A DNA stretch of 64,000 nt from Blastocatellia bacterium AA13 (GTDB lineage Bacteria > Acidobacteriota > Blastocatellia > UBA7656): contig QHVH01000011.1 of the NCBI GenBank assembly GCA_003222245.1, forward strand, positions 46,236 to 110,235, given 5' to 3'. Position 1 is the first letter of the stretch, and each line of letters opens with the position of its first letter. Below the pieces are notes generated by a model, which was given only the letters and a program-made list of their open reading frames with translations, ran no database searches and had not been told where the DNA came from. The position numbers were made by a program, and so were the translations under genes. This document shows, piece after piece, positions 37,201-43,876 of the stretch.

Positions 37201-38175
37201 TCGCTCAAACGCAGAATTGAATCCGGCCAGCTTGGCCGCGATCAGTCGCAGCAAAACGGAAAACAGAACGGCCAACAGCGTCAGCAGCAAGGTCAACAAG
37301 GTCAGCAAGGTCAGCAGGGGCAACAGCAAAATCAGAGCGGCCAATCTCAAAACGGGCAACAGGCCGGCCAGCAATCCAGCCAACAGAATCAATCCGGTCA
37401 ACAACAGGGTCAACAGGCCGGCCGCAATCAATCGGGACGTGGACAGCGCCAATCTCAAGCAGGTCAGCAGGGCCGCGGCCAGCAACAAGGCCAAAGCGGA
37501 CAGCAGGGTCAGCAGCAGGGTCAACAACAGGGTCAGCAGCAAGGACAAAACGGCGAGCAGGCTCAGAACGGACAGCAAGGTCAAAGCGGACAACAGGGCG
37601 GGCAACAGCAAGGCCAAGGCTCGCAGGGCCGACAGGGCCAGGGTCAACGCGCAGGGCAGCGAGGACAGCAGTCTCAACGCGGTCAGCAGGGTCAGCAAGG
37701 CCAACAACAGCAAGAGGGCCAGAGTTCGGGTGGCGAGGGCGCGTCTCGCAATGCGCAGACAAGCGAACAGGCCGGCGGAATGACGAACCCTGATGAGATG
37801 ACCGGAGGCGGAAGACCCAGCGGGGCCCGCCAAGTAGGCAGCGAGCTGCGAGAGCGCGTCCGTGAAGCCGAAGAATTGCGGCGGCAACTCGGCCGCAACA
37901 GCGATCTGGCCCGCGACCTGGGCCGCGCTATCGATCAGTTAAAGAAAATTGATCCGAACGCCTTTAGCGATCCCGCGCAGCTCGCATTGCTCAAGAACGA
38001 CATAATCGATCCAATCCGACAGTTGGAGCTCGAGCTTGCGCGGCGGTTGCAGGCTAAGCTTGGTCGAGGCACGCCCGGCGCGCTGGGTGACGCCGAAGCG
38101 CCCGACCGTTATCACAAGATGATCGAGGACTACTACCGCCGGTTGTCTTCTAGATCTCCCGACACAAAACCGTAA
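34282..38175 (+). CDS. Giant DUF4175-like membrane protein with Gln/Gly-rich tract
   Basis: 1297 residues. Three hydrophobic helices lie near 26-45, 54-75 and 140-160, followed by beta-rich extracytoplasmic segments (about 170-510). Long coiled-coil stretches rich in Gln, Glu and Arg follow (about 560-980). A low-complexity tract runs from about 986 to 1153, made mostly of GQQ-type units with Asn and Ser. The C-terminal 130 residues are again helical. The layout matches large bacterial DUF4175/TIGR02302-type proteins. AGGAGG lies nine bases before ATG 34282. It follows the chelatase-like pair and may act with it, but the function is unknown. Confidence 0.72.
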   Translation: MTLHQRDYDKLIGQVRNRLRLRMILRGLAITLGSAAVSLVLAAYTAQHVKGKSVLLFMLRAAPFLLTAASAIFFLAIPLRKKVSATALALLVEEKCGLEDRLVTAIEYTEDNRGASPAIVHRLKEDAREKSGLVDLNTVVNPRSSFVFGGASLASLIVIAALVLISRSPLSQGMASLYSALNDSVSANSMFINVTPGSMKAPRGSDQKIKATLAGFDSELAQVFVRKLDGDSESWIAAAMEPAKAHDEFQHVIFNIQDSVAYYVESGGIRSPEFRMIVADLPFVKGLDLLLNFPAYTHLPAKHIEDGGDVAAVKGTVVHVTARLSAHAKSAVIVLSDGTSAEMVQAEDTLFTGQFTIKQDGTYRIDITSDDGDHYHGSNEYDITVIEDHAPTVTFDKPGRDMKVTSLQEVFTQARAEDDFGVTGLDLYYSVNGGEERSLKLQDLKSDTPRTLSGTHTFFLEEYSLKPGDFISYYAKARDNSGGEATSDIYFMEVRPFDRSFKQAQQQGSGDGEEQDSNALTRRQREIIAATFRVDREQSHYTPPEKEENFGAVTLSQEKLKSDAEAVAERIKRRLGDQLGAQQDFAKLVECITQASKEMDAAVGQLRARKSKDALPPEQRSLQQLLRAEAIFRDIQVARGQQASGKSSQEEQQLADLFELQLDKMKNQYETVQREQSAGQNEKQDELARRLAELARRQQQQAEQRMRGEQQQNGGGGGGGSQRQQQEMIDEARKMARELEKLSRDRRDPKLQEAARQLQQAADEMQRAQSSNSSNSRNSTEARAQALRAQEKLEQAQRLMDSAQRSGSQQGLQNLRQRAEGALKRQEEISRGVDDLARSEKQGGQGSASQAQKQQLVERKEALAEELSGLEKDIDQTSRGMNQDKQSANESLKEAAGAIRRNRIPERIRQNNQLIQNGWFDQAKEREGIIKNNISEVVKNLQSAEGNLARRGGQGDSMENALNQARELADNLESLKRRIESGQLGRDQSQQNGKQNGQQRQQQGQQGQQGQQGQQQNQSGQSQNGQQAGQQSSQQNQSGQQQGQQAGRNQSGRGQRQSQAGQQGRGQQQGQSGQQGQQQGQQQGQQQGQNGEQAQNGQQGQSGQQGGQQQGQGSQGRQGQGQRAGQRGQQSQRGQQGQQGQQQQEGQSSGGEGASRNAQTSEQAGGMTNPDEMTGGGRPSGARQVGSELRERVREAEELRRQLGRNSDLARDLGRAIDQLKKIDPNAFSDPAQLALLKNDIIDPIRQLELELARRLQAKLGRGTPGALGDAEAPDRYHKMIEDYYRRLSSRSPDTKP

Positions 38176-38265
38176 GGCGCGAGTGTAGAACGAGGCCCTT
38201 AGCGGGCGACACTTAATTTCACCGCGAAGTTTGACGCGGCCCTGTAATCTCGGATTAGGCACAGA

Positions 38266-39435
38266 ATGAATTCTATAGTCACACCAGTTGGGTGCCGGAT
38301 GTCCGGCGCTCGTTTTCGATTTGCGGTCTCCTCTTCGCTCATCGCCGCGCTCTTTTTCGCGGTCTCGCTTATTGGAGGACCGGCTGTTGGCTCCGCTTCG
38401 AAGGACCATAAGTCGCTCGCGGCTCTCAGCGCGCGGCTGTCGGAACCGGGCGGCTTCTTCGATTCGGACAACCTGATTTCAAACGAAACCTCCTACGAAC
38501 ACGTGCTCGGCAAAATGCGAGAGATGGGCGTCAGCGGCGGTGTATACATAGGCGTCGGACCAGATCAGAATTTCACCTACATCGCGAAAATCCGGCCGCG
38601 TTTAGTAATCATCATCGACATCCGGCGCGACAACCTGCTTCAGCAGCTTCTGTTCAAGTCGCTGTTTATGCAGGCGCACAATCGAATCGAATTCCTGTGC
38701 CTGTTCTTCGGCAGGCCGGTTCCCAAGACGAAAGGATGGGAACAACGCGGTATCAACGATCTGATCGATTACATCGACAATACTCCGCCCGATCAGAAGC
38801 TGTTCGATAGAACCAGGGCGGAGCTGATGAGGTCGATTCAGGGCTACGGTTTTGGCCTTACGCAGGCTGATGTGGATACCTTAACGAAAATTCAAAAGGC
38901 TTTTTTTGCGTCCGGTCTCGACATTCGCTATTCGAGTCACTACAAACCGCCGCGCTCGATCTATCCGACGTTGCGCGACCTGCTTCTGCAGCAGGATCTG
39001 TCCAACAACGTTCAGAACTATTTAAATTCGGAGGAGGATTTCAGACTCCTCAAGAAACTAGAGGAACAGGATCTGATCGTGCCGGTCGTAGGAGACCTCT
39101 CGGGGCCGCAAGCCCTCAAAGCCATCGGACGCTACATCGCGGAGCAGAAAGAACACGTTTCGGCTTTTTATGTTTCTAACATTGAGTTCTACCTTTCGCG
39201 TCAGGGAACGATGGACAAATTCGCGGAGAACATCAAATCGCTGCCCATCGACGACAACAGTGTGATCATCCGAAGCTACTTCAACTATTCCGCTCAGGCG
39301 CATCCACAGGCGATCGGGGGCCACTTCAGTACGCAATTACTCGAGCGAATTCACGATCTGTTGCGCTTTTGCGCGGAGGGTGATTGCTCGAACTACACGG
39401 ATCTTGTGACAAAGTATTCAATCCCGCTTCAGTAG
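38266..39435 (+). CDS. Exported Rossmann-like protein of unknown function
   Basis: 389 residues. An N-terminal signal peptide (FAVSSSLIAALFFAVSLIGG) points to export. The core looks like a nucleotide- or SAM-binding fold: GVYIGVGPDQNFTYIAKIRP (glycine-rich turn after a strand), then a strand ending in an acidic-basic turn (LVIIIDIRRDNLLQQ). A DxxxxNET segment (DSDNLISNETSYEHV) precedes it. No catalytic motif was identified. ATG 38266 or 38299 may start translation; the second gives a tidier signal peptide. It follows the DUF4175-like gene by 90 bases and could be part of the same unit. Confidence 0.55.
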   Translation: MNSIVTPVGCRMSGARFRFAVSSSLIAALFFAVSLIGGPAVGSASKDHKSLAALSARLSEPGGFFDSDNLISNETSYEHVLGKMREMGVSGGVYIGVGPDQNFTYIAKIRPRLVIIIDIRRDNLLQQLLFKSLFMQAHNRIEFLCLFFGRPVPKTKGWEQRGINDLIDYIDNTPPDQKLFDRTRAELMRSIQGYGFGLTQADVDTLTKIQKAFFASGLDIRYSSHYKPPRSIYPTLRDLLLQQDLSNNVQNYLNSEEDFRLLKKLEEQDLIVPVVGDLSGPQALKAIGRYIAEQKEHVSAFYVSNIEFYLSRQGTMDKFAENIKSLPIDDNSVIIRSYFNYSAQAHPQAIGGHFSTQLLERIHDLLRFCAEGDCSNYTDLVTKYSIPLQ

Positions 39436-39735
39436 GAAGTCATAACCCACAGGCGAAATTGCCGGCTATCGAAGCAATTCGCTGAGTATTAATGTCCGGC
39501 TCCAAGGCTTACCTGATGCCTGGTGTTATTTGACGCTTGATTGACACGACTTGAATGAGTTGGTAGTTTCCTCGTGCCGATGGAATCGTCCCTTAACGGG
39601 GAAAGAGCCAACCGGCATTTTGTCCTAACGAGCACATGCCCAAATTTTGGGCTTTATTATTCTGCGTTGCCGGGCGGGTCCGCTCGCCTCGTGTGTCGTT
39701 TTAATAGCCTTATAGCCTAAGCTCCGAACCAAGCC
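39436..39735. other. Intergenic region with a small terminator-like hairpin
   Basis: No gene seen. GCCCAA at 39638-39643 pairs with TTGGGC at 39647-39652, followed by TTTATTATT. This is a short stem with a T-rich tail that could end transcription from the left. Confidence 0.4.
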
Positions 39736-40980
39736 ATGATCGAAAGCACGAGCGAGCTACTACGCGCGATCGATGAACGCGTGAACTCGTCCAATAAGCC
39801 GGCCGCCGTCGTGTTCAATTGCCACATCACCGGGCTCGCCGTAGCCCGGTCGTTGGGAAGGCAAGGCGTGCCGGTCGTGGCCCTCGATCGCGACAACAAA
39901 GGCTACGGGCTTCACTCCAGATACACCGCGGTTGCGGGACTATGTCCGTATCCTCTCGATGACGAGCCTGGATTCATCGGGCTGCTGATGGAAATCGGCT
40001 CGACCCTCAAACGAAAGGCCGTGCTGTTTCCCTGTCTCGACGAATGGGTTTTTGCGGTCGCCCGCCATCGCGCCGAGCTCGAAGAGTATTTTCATATTCC
40101 GTTTTCCGAGCTTCCGACCATCGAGCGCATTCTCGATAAGAACCTGCTTTATAAGAAGTGCGAAGAGAACGGCATTCCCATTCCCCGAACTTTTTATATC
40201 GGCGAGAACAGGCCGGAACAGATAGCACGCGAGATCGAGTTTCCTTGCATACTAAAACCGGCGCTGCAACGCGAATTCACCAACGAATTTGGGGAGAAGG
40301 TGCTTCGCGCCAACTCTCGCGAGGAGTTCCTCGAACTGTGCGAACGCGCGGCTCATCATCCGCTGTTGGCCCAGGAGATTATCGGCTCGGGAGTAGACAG
40401 CTTTTATTCTCTTTGCAGCTACATCGGAAGAGACGGCGAAGCGAAGGGCATATTCATCGGCCGGAAACTCGAACAGTATCCGCCCGATTTCGGAACCGCA
40501 TGCCTGGTCGACTCGCGCTATGTACCGGAGATCGCGCGGCGGGGCACGGAAATCTTAAAGGAGTTCGGATATAACGGAATAAGCGAGGTCGAGTTTTTAC
40601 TCGACGAGCGCGACAACGATTTTAAATTGCTCGATATAAACACGCGCGTCTGGAAGTGGATAGGACTTCCGATCAGATCTGGAATCGACCTGCCGTGGCT
40701 TGCCTATCAGGACTCGGTAATGGGAGGCGCAAGAGCGGCGGGACGGCAGCAGGAATCGGTGCGATGGGTATACCTGAAGGACTACATCGCGCTGCGGCGA
40801 AATCGCGCGGGCCTGCCCGAGGCGACTCTCAGTCATCAGGATTGGCTTGATCTGATCACGCGCGGCAACGAAGTCGACAGCGAGATCGTCGACGCCGTGC
40901 TTTCGAGCGATGACCCGGAGCCGTTCGCTAAACTGATCGAAGGCCTGTTTGAGCAAAAACAGTACTACTGCGCCTGCTGA
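39736..40980 (+). CDS. ATP-grasp carboxylate-amine ligase-like protein
   Basis: 414 residues with the pre-ATP-grasp Rossmann-like domain (AVVFNCHITGLAVARSLGRQG) and the ATP-grasp core. That core includes LDKNLLYKKCEENGIPIPRT, the Lys-containing FPCILKPALQRE, and the Mg-binding FKLLDINTRVWKWIG. Proteins of this size join a carboxylate to an amine via an acyl phosphate; D-aspartate ligase-like enzymes are closest in layout. The last residues are QYYCAC, with two Cys at the very end. The neighbouring luciferase-like oxygenase is 35 bases downstream on the same strand, which suggests a shared pathway. The substrate is unknown. Confidence 0.78.
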   Translation: MIESTSELLRAIDERVNSSNKPAAVVFNCHITGLAVARSLGRQGVPVVALDRDNKGYGLHSRYTAVAGLCPYPLDDEPGFIGLLMEIGSTLKRKAVLFPCLDEWVFAVARHRAELEEYFHIPFSELPTIERILDKNLLYKKCEENGIPIPRTFYIGENRPEQIAREIEFPCILKPALQREFTNEFGEKVLRANSREEFLELCERAAHHPLLAQEIIGSGVDSFYSLCSYIGRDGEAKGIFIGRKLEQYPPDFGTACLVDSRYVPEIARRGTEILKEFGYNGISEVEFLLDERDNDFKLLDINTRVWKWIGLPIRSGIDLPWLAYQDSVMGGARAAGRQQESVRWVYLKDYIALRRNRAGLPEATLSHQDWLDLITRGNEVDSEIVDAVLSSDDPEPFAKLIEGLFEQKQYYCAC

Positions 40981-41015
40981 GCGCCACAGAGCGGAAACGC
41001 AGAGGAGATGTCCCC

Positions 41016-42062
41016 ATGAAAAGCGTTGACAGAGTGAGATTCGGTTTCTGGATGCCCATATTCGGCGGCTGGCTTCGCAACGTTGAAGATGAACAGATGG
41101 AAGCCTCGTTCGAGTACAACAAACGTGTAGCTCGCACCGCCGAAAAGGTCGGCTTCGATATCAGCCTGTTAGCCGAGCTGAATCTCAACGACATAAAAGG
41201 AGCGACTGCGCCCGTACTCGAGTGTTGGACTACAAGCGCGGCGATAGCTTCGGTGACGGAAAACCTCGAATTGATGAACGCGATTCGGCCGGGATTCCGC
41301 TTGCCTGCCCTGACCGCGAAGATGTCGGCCAACATCGATCATATCTCCAGCGGACGCTTTAGCCTCAACGTGGTTTCGGCCTGGTGGGAACAAGAGATGC
41401 GCGAGTACGGCGGAGAATGGGTCAAGCACGAGCAGCGCTACGACCGCACCCGCGAGTTCATCGAGGTAATGCAGGGGATGTGGACCGAAGAAGAATTTTC
41501 ATATGAAGGCAAGTACTACTCGGTCGAGAAGGCCCATCTATCTCCGAAACCCGTGAGCAAGCCGTGGCCGACGATATACGCGGGCGGCGAATCCGACGAC
41601 GCCAAAGAGATGATCTCGCGCTTTTGCGACGGCTATCTCATGCACGGCGATCCGCCTGAAAACGTGAAGCCAAAGATCGTCGATATGGAGCAGCGGCGCG
41701 AATCAATGCGGCGCCCGCCTATGATCTACGGAATCGCCGGCTATACGATCTGCCGAAACAACGACGCCGAGGTGAAGAAGGAGATAGACCGCATAACCGA
41801 TGTCAAAAACGCCGCGGGATATTTCGGCTTCAAGGATTTCACTACTCAGAGCCAATTGGAACGCGAGCTGACGCTGCGCGACTACAGCGTTTCAAATCGG
41901 GGCCTCAGAACAGGCCTTATCGGCACGGCCGAGCAGATTGCGGAACGCATTATCGAGTTGCGCAACCTCGGCGTCAGCGTCTTTCTCTTGCAGATGAGCC
42001 CAATGCTCGAAGAAATCGAACGATTCGGCGAAGAAGTCATACCTCTTGTTCAGGCGGCCTGA
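41016..42062 (+). CDS. LLM-class flavin-dependent monooxygenase (SsuD-like)
   Basis: 348 residues, the standard length of bacterial luciferase-like monooxygenases. It begins VRFGFWMPIFGGW. LELMNAIRPGFRLPALTAK and NVVSAWWEQEMREYG match the alkanesulfonate monooxygenase (SsuD) subgroup, and the C-terminus carries GTAEQIAERIIELRNLGVSVF. These enzymes use reduced FMN supplied by a separate reductase and O2; no reductase is adjacent. GAGGAG lies about nine bases upstream of the ATG. It is probably co-transcribed with the ATP-grasp gene. Confidence 0.87.
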   Translation: MKSVDRVRFGFWMPIFGGWLRNVEDEQMEASFEYNKRVARTAEKVGFDISLLAELNLNDIKGATAPVLECWTTSAAIASVTENLELMNAIRPGFRLPALTAKMSANIDHISSGRFSLNVVSAWWEQEMREYGGEWVKHEQRYDRTREFIEVMQGMWTEEEFSYEGKYYSVEKAHLSPKPVSKPWPTIYAGGESDDAKEMISRFCDGYLMHGDPPENVKPKIVDMEQRRESMRRPPMIYGIAGYTICRNNDAEVKKEIDRITDVKNAAGYFGFKDFTTQSQLERELTLRDYSVSNRGLRTGLIGTAEQIAERIIELRNLGVSVFLLQMSPMLEEIERFGEEVIPLVQAA

Positions 42063-42130
42063 CCTGCATCGCATCGGCCCGATCTACCAAAGGTTTTGAC
42101 TAGGGTTCGACCTACCGGTAGATTTAATCG

Positions 42131-43276
42131 GTGAGAGAATTTACTGCGCTGGATTTCTTCGCCGGCAGTGGTCTCGTGCGGTTGGGGTTAGAACCTGAGT
42201 TTCAAACTGTATGGGCTAACGACAACTGCGCAAAGAAGCGAACGGTCTACGCAGCAAACAACCCTCCTGAAGAGTTTCATCTGGAGTCCATCCAAAATGT
42301 CCGAGGAGCCCACTTACCGGTCGCCGACTTGGCATGGGCTTCGTTCCCTTGCCAGGATCTATCGCTCGCAGGCGACCTCAGCGGACTAAAAATTGGTACC
42401 AGGTCCGGTCTCTTTTGGGAGTGGGCGAGAGTGATCGAGGAACTGGACAGCTCCGGCAAGCGTCCTCCGATTCTCGTCGCTGAGAACGTTGTTGGTTTTG
42501 TCGTTGCAAATCGGGGAAAACACTTTACACAAGCCTACCAGGCGCTGCGCGATCTCGGGTATCGTGTTGGCGCTGTCGTAATAGATGCTCAGGCTTTTCT
42601 TCCGCAGAGCCGACCGAGAGCCTTCATGATCGCAGTTTCTAAAGAGATTCCGGTGGAGGGCTTATATCAAAAGACGCCCTCGGGGCTCTTTCATCCCACA
42701 AGCCTAGTGAGAGCCTCCCTGGTAGTGAACGACCCTGAATGGCTCTGGTGGTCACTTCCAGCACCTTCAGGAAACACGCCTTCATTCGCGGATCTATGCG
42801 AGCGCGACGCTCCTTGCGATCCTTCTTCCACGACCAGAGAGATCTGCGCGATGCTCTCGCCGCTGCATCGACGCAAACTGCGGACTGTAACCGAAGCCGG
42901 CGGCTTCTTCGCTGGAACGGCCTACAAACGTACGAGGCCCGACGAGAAGGGCGAAAAGGTCCAGCGTCTGGAGATCCGTTTTGATGGAGTCGCCGGATGC
43001 CTGAGAACACCGAACGGGGGCAGCAGCCGCCAAACCGTGATCCTGGTGAATCAAGGTAAAATCCATTCGAGACTTATGACTGTTAGAGAGTGTGCTCGGC
43101 TCATGGGCGCTCCGGACACCTATAAGCTGCCAGGTTCTTACAATGACGGCTATCGGGCGATGGGTGATGCCGTCGCGGTTCCAGTAACCCGCTGGCTCAC
43201 GCGTCATATTCTCGCGCCGCTAGCTGCGCGGAGCAGGAGCGTTCGCGCCCAGGGCGCCTCAAAATTTGTCGCATGA
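42131..43276 (+). CDS. DNA (cytosine-5) methyltransferase
   Basis: 381 residues with the ordered C5-MTase motifs: I DFFAGSG, IV FPCQDLS with catalytic C74, VI AENVVGF (E118-N119-V120), VIII QSRPRAF and X NDGYRAMGDAVAVPV. The target-recognition region lies between about 175 and 300. The start is GTG at 42131. No restriction endonuclease is adjacent; instead a small protein and Vsr follow in overlapping frames. The recognition sequence cannot be deduced, but Vsr linkage suggests a CCWGG- or related C5-methylation site prone to deamination. It may be a solitary or recently acquired enzyme. Confidence 0.93.
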   Translation: MREFTALDFFAGSGLVRLGLEPEFQTVWANDNCAKKRTVYAANNPPEEFHLESIQNVRGAHLPVADLAWASFPCQDLSLAGDLSGLKIGTRSGLFWEWARVIEELDSSGKRPPILVAENVVGFVVANRGKHFTQAYQALRDLGYRVGAVVIDAQAFLPQSRPRAFMIAVSKEIPVEGLYQKTPSGLFHPTSLVRASLVVNDPEWLWWSLPAPSGNTPSFADLCERDAPCDPSSTTREICAMLSPLHRRKLRTVTEAGGFFAGTAYKRTRPDEKGEKVQRLEIRFDGVAGCLRTPNGGSSRQTVILVNQGKIHSRLMTVRECARLMGAPDTYKLPGSYNDGYRAMGDAVAVPVTRWLTRHILAPLAARSRSVRAQGASKFVA

Positions 43277-43434
43277 TCCGAGTCGGAGGAAATGAATATC
43301 CTGATCCGTATCAAGCAACGCTATCGAAGGAGCATTCAGAATGTCTGGGTGAAAAAGAACGGAACCTTGTGACGATTAAGGACGGAGAGGCGGCTTACCC
43401 CAAATTGGTTTTCAAGGTATCTCCTGATGACTGA
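43273..43434 (+). CDS. Small 53-residue protein between methyltransferase and vsr
   Basis: The ATG at 43273 overlaps the methyltransferase stop (ATGA) and the frame ends with TGA at 43432-43434, eight bases into vsr. It encodes a charged protein of 53 residues starting MIRVGGNEYPDPYQ and ending KLVFKVSPDD. No known domain was recognised. The four-base and eight-base overlaps indicate translational coupling of all three genes, which argues for a real gene. Possible roles include regulating or partnering the methyltransferase or Vsr; this is speculation. Confidence 0.6.
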   Translation: MIRVGGNEYPDPYQATLSKEHSECLGEKERNLVTIKDGEAAYPKLVFKVSPDD

Positions 43435-43834
43435 CAACCTGACGCCGCAACAGCGGAGCGCTTGTATGCGCGCTGTCCGCGCCGAGGGTACCACTCCTGA
43501 AATGCGCGTCAGACAGGCAGTTCATTCGTTGGGTTATCGTTACGCACTCCACCGCAAGGATCTTCCAGGAAAACCGGATCTTGTCTTTGTTTCTCGCCGT
43601 AAAATCATCTTTGTTCACGGGTGCTTCTGGCATATGCACAGGTGCCGACACGGAAAAATCTCTCCAGCAAGCAACGTCGACTATTGGCGCAGCAAGAGGG
43701 AAAGGAACAGGCAGCGAGACAATGAGCACCTTCAATCGCTACGCGCAGCGGATTGGAAAGTGCTTGTCGTTTGGGAGTGTTGGACTCGGGACATGCCATG
43801 CTTGAGTAAGCGATTGGCCGACTTTCTCGAGTAA
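43427..43834 (+). CDS. vsr: Very short patch repair endonuclease Vsr
   Basis: 135 residues, normal for Vsr, which nicks next to T:G mismatches formed when 5-methylcytosine deaminates. Typical segments are RSACMRAVRAEGTTPEMRVRQ, LPGKPDLVF (catalytic Asp), IIFVHGCFWHMHRC (Zn-binding His/Cys) and VVWECWTRD. AAGG precedes the ATG by nine bases. It is the third gene of the overlapping trio with the C5 methyltransferase. Confidence 0.95.
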   Translation: MTDNLTPQQRSACMRAVRAEGTTPEMRVRQAVHSLGYRYALHRKDLPGKPDLVFVSRRKIIFVHGCFWHMHRCRHGKISPASNVDYWRSKRERNRQRDNEHLQSLRAADWKVLVVWECWTRDMPCLSKRLADFLE

Positions 43835-43876
43835 GAGGCGCTTCGAAGGACGACAATAGTAAAGGGAGCAGCATCA

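Noticed and set aside
37240..37745. Possible CRISPR-like array in the CAG/CAA-rich repeats
   Set aside because: Repeats are in-frame codons without regular spacers and lie within a coding sequence.
36826..37887. Long minus-strand frame rich in Leu opposite the Gln-rich tract
   Set aside because: It is the reverse reading of CAG/CAA-rich repeats (Leu codons) and only mirrors the DUF4175-like gene.
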